Of a DNA stretch of 64,000 bases, positions 8,918 to 17,079 are shown in pieces (the stretch's first letter is position 1; each line of letters begins with the position of its first letter). A program made the position numbers and the translations under genes. A model generated the notes under the pieces. The model was not told the origin of the DNA and made no database searches. It worked only from the letters and a program-made list of their open reading frames with translations. Origin of the DNA: Limnoglobus roseus (lineage in GTDB: Bacteria; Planctomycetota; Planctomycetia; Gemmatales; Gemmataceae); assembly GCF_008254045.1 (NCBI RefSeq), contig NZ_CP042425.1, forward strand, positions 124,001-188,000, in the 5' to 3' direction.

Positions 8918-10251
8918 GGCAGATCATGGCCCCGTCCTCCGATGCGGCGACCGACCTCCGGGCGGCCCACTTCCGCGACGAGTTGCACCGCACCGTCGTC
9001 GAGGCGCTCGACCTGTCACGGATCGACCGCTGGAGTCCCGAGCGGGTTCGCACCGAGGTCCACACGCTAGCGGCGAAGATGGCCCCGCGGATCGACCGTT
9101 CGCTGCCGAAGCCAGTCGTGGACCGGGCGGCCAACGAGGTCATCGATGAAGTCTTCGGCCTCGGCCCGATCGAGTCGCTGTTGAAAAGCCCTGGCGTGAC
9201 CGAAGTGCTGGTGAACGCCCCGGATCAGGTCTACGTCGAACGGAACGGCCGCCTCGAACGGGTGAACGTGTCGTTCACCGACGCCGCCCACGTCACGCGG
9301 GTGATTCAGCGGATCGCCGCCCGCGTCGGTCGGCGGATCGACGAATCGTCACCGATGGTGGACGCCCGCCTGCCCGACGGCTCGCGGGTGAACGCCGTGC
9401 TGCCGCCGCTGACGCCGGACTCGCCGGTGCTGTCGATTCGGCGGTTCGGGGCGGTGCTGAGCGCCGCCGACCTGGTGAACGGCGGCACGGTGCCGCCGCA
9501 GGTGCTGAAGTTCCTGCAAGCGTGCGTCGCGTCGAAGGTCAACATCGTCGTCTCCGGCGGTACCGGCGCGGGCAAGACGACACTCCTCAACATCCTCTCC
9601 GCGTACATCCCGCCCTACGAGCGCCTCGTCACGATCGAAGACACGGCCGAGTTGAAGTTGCAGCAGCCGCACGTCGTGCGGATGGAGTCGCGGCCAGCCA
9701 ACCTCGAAGGCAAGGGGACCGTCACCACGCGGGAACTGCTGCGGAACTCCCTGCGGATGCGGCCCGACCGGATCATCGTCGGCGAGTGTCGCGGGCCGGA
9801 AGTCATCGACATGCTCCAGGCGATGAACACTGGCCACGAGGGGTCGCTCACCACCGTCCACGCGAACGACAGCTACGACGCTCTCAGCCGCCTGGAAATG
9901 ATGCTCGGCCTCGCCGGGTTCAAGGTACCAATGCCGGTAATGCGGGCGTACATCGCGTCGGCGGTGCAGTTGATCGTCCACATCTCGCGGCTGACCGGCG
10001 GCGAGCGGAAGATCACCCGCGTGACCGAGGTCCGCGGCCTGCGGAAGCGGAACAGCTACATGACGCGCGACATCTTCAAGTTCGAACAACGCGGCGTAAA
10101 AGACGGCCGGGCGTTCGGCTCGTTCCAGGTCGTGGGCCACCTGCCGAAGCTGTTGAACCAACTGGAAATGGCCGGCCACGCGATGCCGGAAAAGCTCTTT
10201 CAGGCCGGTGAGTTCCAGTCCAACGAGAACGTGTTGATGGAGGACCGTTGA
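8914..10251 (+). CDS. cpaF: Pilus assembly ATPase CpaF (TadA)
   Basis: Secretion ATPase of the type II/IV superfamily that powers Flp pilus assembly. Seen: N-terminal helical region, Walker [14 protein letters not shown] near residue 213, the Asp box ([10 protein letters not shown]), Walker B region [35 protein letters not shown] with the His box, all in order. 445 residues, normal for CpaF. The GTG start at 8914 overlaps the cpaB stop; an ATG at 8926 is the alternative. Its stop overlaps the TadB start (TGATG), indicating coupled translation. Confidence 0.93.
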   Translation: MRQIMAPSSDAATDLRAAHFRDELHRTVVEALDLSRIDRWSPERVRTEVHTLAAKMAPRIDRSLPKPVVDRAANEVIDEVFGLGPIESLLKSPGVTEVLVNAPDQVYVERNGRLERVNVSFTDAAHVTRVIQRIAARVGRRIDESSPMVDARLPDGSRVNAVLPPLTPDSPVLSIRRFGAVLSAADLVNGGTVPPQVLKFLQACVASKVNIVVSGGTGAGKTTLLNILSAYIPPYERLVTIEDTAELKLQQPHVVRMESRPANLEGKGTVTTRELLRNSLRMRPDRIIVGECRGPEVIDMLQAMNTGHEGSLTTVHANDSYDALSRLEMMLGLAGFKVPMPVMRAYIASAVQLIVHISRLTGGERKITRVTEVRGLRKRNSYMTRDIFKFEQRGVKDGRAFGSFQVVGHLPKLLNQLEMAGHAMPEKLFQAGEFQSNENVLMEDR

Positions 10252-11177
10252 TGTTCTCCGTCGAAATCCTGATGGCCGGGATCGTCTTGTCGGTGGTCGT
10301 GACCATCCTGGTGGTCTACGCGCTGATCGCGGCGTTCCTGCCGGAAGCGGCCCCGACCGCGGAATCCGAATCGCTCTCGACGCGGGCCGACGACATTCTG
10401 CCGCCGCGCACGTTCTTCGGCCGCACCGACCGCGGCTTCTCCCGCATCGTCCGCGACAGTTACTACGGGCTAACGACCGACAGCGCCGTCCTCTGGATGA
10501 TGCTCGTCGGCGGGTTGTTCGCGACGCTGGTGTTCATCGCGATTACCGACCCGCTCGCCACGGTGGCCGCCTTCCTGATCGGCATGGCCCTGACGTTCTT
10601 CTTCCTCGTCGTGGCCCGCGACCGCCGCCGCCGGGCGATTCAGGAGCAACTACCAGACGGCTGCTTCCAACTCGCCCGCGGGTTGCGGGCCGGGCTGGCA
10701 CTGCCGGAAGCGTTGTACCAAACAAGCGACTACACGCCCTCGCCGTTGGGGGAGGTCTTCCGCGCGTGCGGGAAGTCGATCAACCTGGGGTTGGCCGCGC
10801 CGGCGGTGATGCGGCGGGCGGCAGAAGACGTGCGACTGACCGACTTCGACCAACTCGCCGCGGTCGTGGCCCTGAACAGCGAGACGGGCGGCGACCTGCC
10901 GAATTTGCTCGACCGCCTCGCGGCCTCGATTCGCGACCGCAACCAGTTCCGCGGCTACTTCCGCTCGGTGACGGCCCTGGCCCGCATCTCGGCGTTATTC
11001 GTGGCCCTCGGCGCGCCGGTGGCGGCGCTGATTTACTTCCTGACGTACCGGTACGAGTTGTTCCTGCCGTTCGTCTACTCGCCGCTCGGCTTCTGGATGA
11101 TCCTGGCCGCCGTGGTGCTGGAAGTCCTTGGCATTCTGTGGATCCTGTGGCTCTTGCGACGGCAAGACGAGTACTAA
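10251..11177 (+). CDS. tadB: Tad pilus inner-membrane platform protein TadB
   Basis: A 308-residue type II secretion F-domain protein. It has an N-terminal membrane helix, a second pair of helices near residues 80-120, the cytoplasmic F domain (QLPDGCFQLARGLRAGLALPEALYQT...AVVALNSETGGDLPNLLDRLAASIRDR) and two C-terminal helices. With TadC it forms the platform on which CpaF acts. The ATG at 10251 shares bases with the cpaF stop. Confidence 0.9.
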   Translation: MFSVEILMAGIVLSVVVTILVVYALIAAFLPEAAPTAESESLSTRADDILPPRTFFGRTDRGFSRIVRDSYYGLTTDSAVLWMMLVGGLFATLVFIAITDPLATVAAFLIGMALTFFFLVVARDRRRRAIQEQLPDGCFQLARGLRAGLALPEALYQTSDYTPSPLGEVFRACGKSINLGLAAPAVMRRAAEDVRLTDFDQLAAVVALNSETGGDLPNLLDRLAASIRDRNQFRGYFRSVTALARISALFVALGAPVAALIYFLTYRYELFLPFVYSPLGFWMILAAVVLEVLGILWILWLLRRQDEY

Positions 11178-11181
11178 ACCC

Positions 11182-12255
11182 ATGGTCCTCGACGAATTAA
11201 CCGCGCTCGCGATCATCTTTGCCGTGACGACGTTCGTCGCGTTCCTCGGCATGGTGCTGATTGTCAACCGCGACGATGTGAACGAATATGATCCCGAGCC
11301 GTCGCGGCCGCTGTTCGGCCCCGCGAATGCGGCCCTCGCCGGTTTACTGCCCTCCACGACGGCCGGCCGCGAGTCGATTCAACAAGACCTGTGGCTGGCC
11401 GGGTACGCACAGTCGTCGGCCCTCAACAACTTCCTCTGCATCCGCAATCTGTTCACGCTCACGCCGATCATCCTCGGCTTCGCGTCGGCCCTGATGGCCG
11501 ACGACACGCGCATCGGCTGGGCGTACGTCACCGACTACCGCCCGCCGATCGGCGTTGCCCTGGCCCTGACCGGCATCCTCTTCGGCATCCTCGGCTTCGC
11601 CCTGCCGCGGCTGATCCTGCGGTCGCTCGCGAGTGCCCGCAAGGAGCGGTTGCAGCGGAGCATGCCGGTGTTGATGGACACGCTCGGACTCTGCCTGTCG
11701 TCCGGGGCCGGCCTCATCGACTCGCTGCGGCGGTCGGGCGAGGCGATCCGCCGCGGCCACCCGGACCTGTCGAACGAAGTTCGCATCGTCACCCGACAGG
11801 CCGAACTCCGGAGCCTCGACCACGCCCTCATGCAGTGGAAGCGGCGCATCCCGATCCCGGAAGTCGGCAGCCTCGTATTCCTGCTGTCGTCGTCGGACCG
11901 CCTCGGCAGCGGCATCACGCAAGGGCTGTTCGAACTGTCCGCGAGCTACCGGTCCAACGCCCGCCAGTTGGCGGAAGCGGCCGCGAACCGGGCAAACTTC
12001 TACCTGCTCTTCCCGACGGTGCTGTGCCTCCTTGCGGCCGCCGGGTTGATGCTCATCGGTCCGCCGCTGTACAAGGGGCTGAGCGAATCGCGACAACTGT
12101 TCAACGCCATCGACGACGCGACCCGCCAGCGCGAACTGCTTCAGCAGCAGCTCCAGAACACCGCCGTGCCGGGCCAACCGGCCGCCGGCGGCCCGATTCC
12201 CCCGACGGTGGCCCCCGCGCCGGCCCCACCCCCGCCTCTCTCGACCGGCTTATAG
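11182..12255 (+). CDS. tadC: Tad pilus inner-membrane platform protein TadC
   Basis: A 357-residue paralogue of TadB with the T2SF domain (RSMPVLMDTLGLCLSSGAGLIDSLRRSGEAIR...SLVFLLSSSDRLGSGITQGLFELS) and about four membrane helices; the last 60 residues are Gln/Pro/Ala-rich. It starts 4 bp after tadB and is the last recognisable Tad gene here. Secretin (CpaC/RcpA), CpaE and TadE/F/G are not in the window, so they must be encoded elsewhere or be missing. Confidence 0.88.
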   Translation: MVLDELTALAIIFAVTTFVAFLGMVLIVNRDDVNEYDPEPSRPLFGPANAALAGLLPSTTAGRESIQQDLWLAGYAQSSALNNFLCIRNLFTLTPIILGFASALMADDTRIGWAYVTDYRPPIGVALALTGILFGILGFALPRLILRSLASARKERLQRSMPVLMDTLGLCLSSGAGLIDSLRRSGEAIRRGHPDLSNEVRIVTRQAELRSLDHALMQWKRRIPIPEVGSLVFLLSSSDRLGSGITQGLFELSASYRSNARQLAEAAANRANFYLLFPTVLCLLAAAGLMLIGPPLYKGLSESRQLFNAIDDATRQRELLQQQLQNTAVPGQPAAGGPIPPTVAPAPAPPPPLSTGL

Positions 12256-12305
12256 AATGACGGGGCCGCGGCTCACCTCTCGTCGCGGCCCTGCGAGATC
12301 ACCTT

Positions 12306-12845
12306 ATGCGACACCTGCTTCTGATTGCGTTCCTGGCCGTCCCGTGTTTCGCCGGTGAGCCGGTGTCGTCCGGCGTGCCGGTCGGCAAACGGCCGGGGCC
12401 GTACAGTTTCCTCGTGGCGACCGGCCCGCAGCGCGGCCAACCGACCTGCTACATCTGCGAGCAGGCCGACAAGCCGACGGCCGTGGTCTTCGCCCGCACG
12501 CTGTCCGAACCGTTGGGGAAACTGCTCGTCAAACTCGACGCGGAAGCGGTGGCGAAGAAGGACGCCGGCTTCAAGGTCTGGATGACGCAACTCGCCCCGA
12601 ACGCCAACCTCGACGCGATCGCCAAGTGGGGCCAAGAGCAGGGCTTGAAGAACGTGCCCATCGGCGCGTTCGAAGACCTCGACGGCCCGCCCGCCTACAA
12701 GCTCCACCGCGACGCCGACGTGACGGTGCTGCTGTTCGTCAAAGAGAAGGTGGTCGCCAACTTCGCCTTCCGCAAGGACGAGTTGACCGACGCCAAGGTC
12801 GGCGAGGTGCTGAAGGCCGTGCCAGGGCTGTTCGAGAAGAAGTAA
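12306..12845 (+). CDS. Secreted thioredoxin-like protein
   Basis: A 179-residue protein with a signal peptide (MRHLLLIAFLAVPCFAG). The mature part contains a CYIC (CxxC) motif near residue 50 and alternating strands and helices (TAVVFART, VTVLLFVKEKVVANFAF), compatible with a thioredoxin-like fold. It begins 50 bp after tadC with the sequence TATAGAAT at the tadC stop as a possible -10, so it may be its own unit. The exact family is not recognised. Confidence 0.6.
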   Translation: MRHLLLIAFLAVPCFAGEPVSSGVPVGKRPGPYSFLVATGPQRGQPTCYICEQADKPTAVVFARTLSEPLGKLLVKLDAEAVAKKDAGFKVWMTQLAPNANLDAIAKWGQEQGLKNVPIGAFEDLDGPPAYKLHRDADVTVLLFVKEKVVANFAFRKDELTDAKVGEVLKAVPGLFEKK

Positions 12846-12867
12846 GAGTTCCAGACGGGAGGCATCC

Positions 12868-13290
12868 ATGCCGGAAGCAAAAGCACTAGCGGAGGTTCTT
12901 CGCCCGTTCTTCGATGCACATTCCGCTCGCCTGGATGCCGCTCTGCAAACCGCGCTCGCCCAGCCAATCGAACTGGAACCCGGTCGTTACCTCCAGTTTG
13001 AAATCTGCCCCTTCTTCTATCGTGTCACGATTACGGCCACCGAAGAGGACATCCTGCCAGACGACTGGTTGGATGGGGCCGTAGTCGCCGAACAGGTCGA
13101 AGCTATCGGGGGGAGTTCGCCCGAAGCCGAAACGGAGTTCTTGGTGAAGTGGCTCGCGGACGCTTGGGCACGAGTAGGTGGGGCGAAAGCTTGCCGGCCA
13201 GCTTTCGCGTTCTATCACGGGTATCACGACGGGCAATTCGACTTAAATGAGCGTCGGTGGAAGCCGGCATCGGAAGTCTTCGGAGAATAG
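12868..13290 (+). CDS. Hypothetical protein, 140 aa
   Basis: No signal peptide or membrane helix; acidic, with N-terminal helices followed by a strand-rich middle (YLQFEICPFFYRVTITATEED). It starts 22 bp after the preceding gene and a purine-rich stretch (GGGAGG) precedes the ATG. I do not recognise the family. Codon use matches the surrounding genes. Confidence 0.6.
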   Translation: MPEAKALAEVLRPFFDAHSARLDAALQTALAQPIELEPGRYLQFEICPFFYRVTITATEEDILPDDWLDGAVVAEQVEAIGGSSPEAETEFLVKWLADAWARVGGAKACRPAFAFYHGYHDGQFDLNERRWKPASEVFGE

Positions 13291-13339
13291 ATCACGATTC
13301 TCCGCTCACCTCGCCCGCTTCTCGCGTGTCCCTTCCCTC

Positions 13340-14014
13340 ATGCTCATTCCCCATCTCCACGACTGGCCCACCACCGAGGCGGAAGCCCTTGCGATTCAGC
13401 ACGAACTCGTCGGCCGCGTGAACGTGTCGGTGCCGCTCGGCACGATCCGCACGCTGGCCGGGTGCGATATCGCTTACGACACGGCTTCACCGAAACTCGT
13501 CGCGGCTGTCGTCGTTCTCGACTGGCCGAGTCGGACTGTGATCGAAAAGACGGTCGTGCGCGCGGAAGCGACATTCCCTTACGTGCCGGGTTTGTTGTCG
13601 TTCCGTGAACTTCCCGCACTACTAGAAGCGTTTGCGCAGTTGGGACATGCGCCGGATGCGTTTATGTTAGACGCACAGGGAGTCGCTCACCCTCGCAACT
13701 TCGGCTTGGCCTGCCACCTCGGTTTGTGGCTCGATCGGCCGTGTGTGGGTTGTGCGAAGAGTTGGCTCGTCGGCGACTACGCCGCACCGGGGCCGACGGC
13801 CGGCGACACCTCTCCCTTGACACTTCACGGACGAACCCTCGGCAGCGTGGTCCGCTCGGCCACAAACGCGAAGCCGGTCTTCGTGTCGCCGGGCCACAAG
13901 ATTGACGCGGCCGGGGCCACGGCACTGGTGTTGCAATCCCTGAGTGGATACCGACACCCCGTACCGACGAGATTGGCCCACATGCTCGCGAACGAAGAGC
14001 GGGCGAAGTTGTAG
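13340..14014 (+). CDS. nfi: Endonuclease V (deoxyinosine 3' endonuclease)
   Basis: DNA repair enzyme that cuts near deoxyinosine, and other damaged bases. 224 residues, normal for the family. Seen: AGCDIAYDT (first catalytic aspartate) and the signature LDAQGVAHPRNFGLACHLGLWLDRPCVGCAKS, in which the usual DGQG reads DAQG, followed by the late motif FVSPGHKID. The ATG at 13340 gives the family-typical N-terminus (HDWPTTEAEALAIQHEL). A longer upstream reading overlaps the preceding gene and adds nothing conserved. Confidence 0.92.
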   Translation: MLIPHLHDWPTTEAEALAIQHELVGRVNVSVPLGTIRTLAGCDIAYDTASPKLVAAVVVLDWPSRTVIEKTVVRAEATFPYVPGLLSFRELPALLEAFAQLGHAPDAFMLDAQGVAHPRNFGLACHLGLWLDRPCVGCAKSWLVGDYAAPGPTAGDTSPLTLHGRTLGSVVRSATNAKPVFVSPGHKIDAAGATALVLQSLSGYRHPVPTRLAHMLANEERAKL

Positions 14015-14411
14015 CCCGGTTCGCGAGAGCGAAAGCTGAGATGATTCTCCGGAATCCGGGCGCGTGAACCTACCGTAGAGCGTGTTGTTGTCGGCGTGCA
14101 ACGCACGTTGCGAGAAACCCGCGAGACGATCTCGGAAGCAACGGGACAGGAGGTTCGGGCGGCCGAATTTCTTGGCTTCCGACGTGCGCCCGCGACGATA
14201 CTTCAGCGTACAATGATTCCGCCGGTGAGGGTCAGGACGATCCCCGCTGGCACGAGTGACAAACCACGCGGCCGAGGCCCGACCCCAACTGTCCCCCGGG
14301 CGTCGGCCGCAGAAGAGAACGGGTTGTATTGTTCGACCCGTTCGATTTACACTCCGGCTCTGCCGCCCCACCCTTCCCCGTCCGGGTCGGTTGCGGTGTC
14401 AGGGGAGAGAA
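14015..14411. other. Intergenic region, no gene recognised
   Basis: About 400 bp between nfi and the FlgM-like gene. Open frames here show no conserved features. It should contain the promoter of the FlgM-like gene, but I could not place a convincing box. Confidence 0.4.
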
Positions 14412-14675
14412 ATGTTAATGTCGAACTTTGACGATCGTCGTTGGAATTGGCGACGGCCGCAACCGACGGAGTTGGGTGCGACTGACCTGACCAATCGTTT
14501 TGCCGAGCAATTGCCGCTGACCTCGCCACCCGACGAGCAGCCCGGCCCCGACGGCATCCGCTGGGGTTTGGTGAACCGCGTGCGGGCCGAGATCGCGGCC
14601 GGAATCTATGACGACGACGAGAAGTGGGCGATGGCCCAGGAACTCCTGTTCCAACGGGTTTGTGCCGACGATTGA
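14412..14675 (+). CDS. FlgM-like small protein
   Basis: 87 residues. The C-terminal half, GLVNRVRAEIAAGIYDDDEKWAMAQELLFQRV, resembles the FlgM anti-sigma-28 core (R-V..I..G.Y..D..K.A..L); the N-terminal half is polar and probably disordered, as in FlgM. A good Shine-Dalgarno (AGGGGAG, 14401-14407) precedes ATG 14412; ATG 14418 is also possible. No other flagellar gene is nearby, so the sigma-factor partner is unknown. The call rests on a short motif. Confidence 0.5.
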   Translation: MLMSNFDDRRWNWRRPQPTELGATDLTNRFAEQLPLTSPPDEQPGPDGIRWGLVNRVRAEIAAGIYDDDEKWAMAQELLFQRVCADD

Positions 14676-14683
14676 CCACGGAC

Positions 14684-14689
14684 TATAAT
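14684..14689 (+). promoter_or_regulatory. Putative -10 box for fur
   Basis: A perfect TATAAT 9 bp after the FlgM-like stop. No clear -35 at 16-18 bp. If used, transcription would start near 14696 and the leader would contain the terminator hairpin at 14728-14764 before the fur start at 14780. Confidence 0.45.
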
Positions 14690-14727
14690 GCCGGTGGGTT
14701 CGTCCCTCGGCCTCAATCGCATCTCAC

Positions 14728-14764
14728 GGCCGGGAACCACTCCAGTTCCCGGCCTGATTTTTTT
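14728..14764 (+). terminator. Rho-independent terminator or attenuator in front of fur
   Basis: Perfect 10-bp G+C-rich arms 14728-14737 and 14745-14754 with a 7-base loop, followed by TGATTTTTTT. It ends 15 bp before the fur start codon. It either ends the FlgM-like transcript or attenuates a fur transcript begun at the TATAAT upstream. Confidence 0.85.
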
Positions 14765-14779
14765 GACGGGAGTTCTGCC

Positions 14780-15268
14780 GTGTCGTTGCCGTCCGTTGCC
14801 GTGTCGCAGTCCCCGGAGGAGCGGTTCCGCGAATACCTCGCGAGCCGGCCGAAGCCGCAACGGTTCACCGAGCAGCAGCGCGAACTCGTCGAGCACATTT
14901 TCCAGAAGCACTCGCACTTCGAGGCCGAGCAGTTGGTCGAAGAATTGCGCGCCGCTGGGAAGCTCGCTTCCCGAGCGACTGTCTACCGAACCCTGACGAA
15001 GCTCGTGGACGCCGGTCTGCTGCGAAAAATCGAGCACGGCCCGCGGACGATCTTCGACCACGACTACGGCTACCCGTGGCACGAACACCTGATCTGTGAG
15101 CAGTGCGGCACGATCATCGAGTTTCAGCACCCCGGCCTTGAGACGGTCCTGAAAGACATTACCGCGCAGCATCAATTCCGGGCGACCGGCCATACTTTGG
15201 TGGTCCGTGGCGTCTGTGCCGAGTGCAACGCGGCGACCGCGGCCCAACGACGACGACTGGTGATGTGA
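14780..15268 (+). CDS. fur: Fur-family metalloregulator
   Basis: 162 residues. N-terminal winged helix (RFTEQQRELVEHIFQKHSHFEAEQLVEELRAAGKLASRATVYRTLTKLVDAGLLRKI) including the DNA-recognition helix SRATVYRTL, then the metal/dimer domain with YPWHEHLICEQCGTIIEF and a second CAEC pair, giving two CxxC zinc ligands. Which metal it senses cannot be told. I chose GTG 14780 with GGGAG at 14768-14772; an in-frame longer reading would run through the terminator hairpin. Confidence 0.88.
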   Translation: MSLPSVAVSQSPEERFREYLASRPKPQRFTEQQRELVEHIFQKHSHFEAEQLVEELRAAGKLASRATVYRTLTKLVDAGLLRKIEHGPRTIFDHDYGYPWHEHLICEQCGTIIEFQHPGLETVLKDITAQHQFRATGHTLVVRGVCAECNAATAAQRRRLVM

Positions 15269-15347
15269 TCCGCCGAACGCCGCTCGCGGAATCCTGAGCT
15301 ATAGTTGCGCCGGTAGGGACGCCGTTGGCTCGCTTGGTTTCGCTCTC

Positions 15348-16436
15348 ATGCAACTTTTCTGTCCCGATTGTCAGGCCGCATTCGCCGGAACGCCACACTG
15401 TCCTAAGTGCGGTGGACGGTTAATCGCGCCCCAGGAGTCGTTCGTCACGGCCGTCGTCGCGTCGGCGGAAGAACTCCCGGAGGCGGTGCAGACCACGTTC
15501 CCCGGCCGGGTCGTCCTCGGGACGACCACGGCTCTCGGGCTATTTCTGTCGCTGCGAGAATTCGCGATCGCGTTCACCGCCGGCAGCAGCACAACCGGCG
15601 ACATCGACGTTTTCACGATCTGCGGCCTTCGCCTGCTTGCCGTCGCCGCGGGCGGACTGTTGACCGGAGCGGGGCGGGCCAACGGCGCGCAGCCGGGGTT
15701 CGCAACGGGGCTATTGGTCGGCGGGTTGCTGACGGCCCACGACATTCTTCAATCCGGCGGGGCGGAGTATTGGTGGCCAATCGGGTTGGCGGTCGGATTC
15801 CCGGTAGTGGCGGCGATAGCCGGGTGGATCGGGGCGAGGATTTGGCCGGCCGCGGTCGACCTGCCGAACGTCGCCACGCCGACGGCCGTGACCGCCTCGC
15901 GGGCCAGCACGCTCACCCGGCTTTCCGAGAGTAACGAGCGACGCCGGGGAGAGCGGCCAACCGTCTGGCTGCGCATCCTCATAGGCGGCCTGCTGGCCTT
16001 CGCGGCCATCGTGACGTCTGAACCCATCCGGATGTTCCTGGCGAGAGCGTCCAGCGGCCTCTTCAACACCGGCGGCATGAACCGAGCGGCGGCGGTCGGG
16101 GCACAACTCGCCGCGATCATCCTCGTCCTCGGCGGCATGGTCGCCGGGGCAAACACCGGGGCCGGAATGCGGCACGGCTTCTACACGGCCCTGTTCACGG
16201 CCCTGAACCTGTTCGGGGCGGTTCTCGTGCGCGGAAAGCCGGACTATCCGCCCGTGACCGGCCTGTTCGCGTACCTGGATTTGCCGCTCGATTCGTACTT
16301 CGCCCCGCAGTCGATGGCCGTCATCCTGGCCTTCTTGATCGGCCTCGTCACGGCCGGCGGCTGGCTCGGCGGCCAACTCTTCCCGCCGCTCGCCCCCGCG
16401 TGGATGCGGAAGCGGAAACTCCACCAGCAGGGCTAA
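15348..16436 (+). CDS. Zinc-ribbon polytopic membrane protein
   Basis: 362 residues. The N-terminus is a zinc ribbon (FCPDCQAAFAGTPHCPKCGGRL: two CxxC pairs), followed by about eight hydrophobic segments in two blocks separated by an arginine-rich cytoplasmic stretch near residues 180-205. The layout is common for planctomycete proteins of unknown function. It is 80 bp downstream of fur and may have its own promoter. No enzymatic motif seen. Confidence 0.65.
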   Translation: MQLFCPDCQAAFAGTPHCPKCGGRLIAPQESFVTAVVASAEELPEAVQTTFPGRVVLGTTTALGLFLSLREFAIAFTAGSSTTGDIDVFTICGLRLLAVAAGGLLTGAGRANGAQPGFATGLLVGGLLTAHDILQSGGAEYWWPIGLAVGFPVVAAIAGWIGARIWPAAVDLPNVATPTAVTASRASTLTRLSESNERRRGERPTVWLRILIGGLLAFAAIVTSEPIRMFLARASSGLFNTGGMNRAAAVGAQLAAIILVLGGMVAGANTGAGMRHGFYTALFTALNLFGAVLVRGKPDYPPVTGLFAYLDLPLDSYFAPQSMAVILAFLIGLVTAGGWLGGQLFPPLAPAWMRKRKLHQQG

Positions 16437-16540
16437 CTGTTCTCACTTTCTGATCGCTCATCTAACATTCATTTGTCGCGGCTCTCACATCTCTACCGTT
16501 TCTGGAAGTGTCCCCTGGCACACTCTCTGGAGAACGACTC

Positions 16541-16996
16541 ATGCGTCTGTATGCGAAGCTGCTGCTCATCACCGGGTTCTTGGCCCTCGCGGCCGTCGGC
16601 AGCGCCCAACCCCCGGCCAAAGACGGCAAGGACGGTAAGGGCGGCCCCGGGCAAGGTGGCGGTCCCGGTCAGGGTGGCCGTGGCGGTCAGGGTGGCGGTC
16701 GCGGCATGGGCGGACAACCCGGCCAGATTCTGCCAACCTTCATCGTCGAACAACTCAAACTGACGGAAGACCAGAAGAAGCAACTCGCGTCGCTCCAGAA
16801 GGAAACGGACGAGAAGCTCGACAAGATGCTGACCGACGACCAGAAGAAGCAACTCAAGGAAATGAAGGATCGCGGTCCGGGCGGCCAAGGTGGCCCGGGC
16901 GGTCGCGGCGGTCCAGGTGGCGGTGGCCCCGGCGGCGAAGGCGGGCGTGGCGGTCGGCCGGGCGGCGATCGCGGGTCCGAGAAGAAGGCCAACTGA
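16541..16996 (+). CDS. Glycine-rich secreted protein with a Spy-like helical module
   Basis: 151 residues: signal peptide (MRLYAKLLLITGFLALAAVGSAQ), a Gly/Gln-rich stretch, a helical module LKLTEDQKKQLASLQKETDEKLDKMLTDDQKKQLKEM (about residues 72-109), and a second Gly-rich tail. The LT-DQKKQL repeats resemble Spy/CpxP-type LTxxQ helices. Nearly the same module sits inside the next gene. ATG 16541 gives a clean signal peptide. Probably a periplasmic or surface protein; function unknown. Confidence 0.7.
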   Translation: MRLYAKLLLITGFLALAAVGSAQPPAKDGKDGKGGPGQGGGPGQGGRGGQGGGRGMGGQPGQILPTFIVEQLKLTEDQKKQLASLQKETDEKLDKMLTDDQKKQLKEMKDRGPGGQGGPGGRGGPGGGGPGGEGGRGGRPGGDRGSEKKAN

Positions 16997-17079
16997 TAAG
17001 ATGACGGCATCCGGCGGGGTTTCCAACCCCGCCTCTCGCTTCGGCGACACTTTTTATTTCCCCTCCGTGTGAAGGATTG

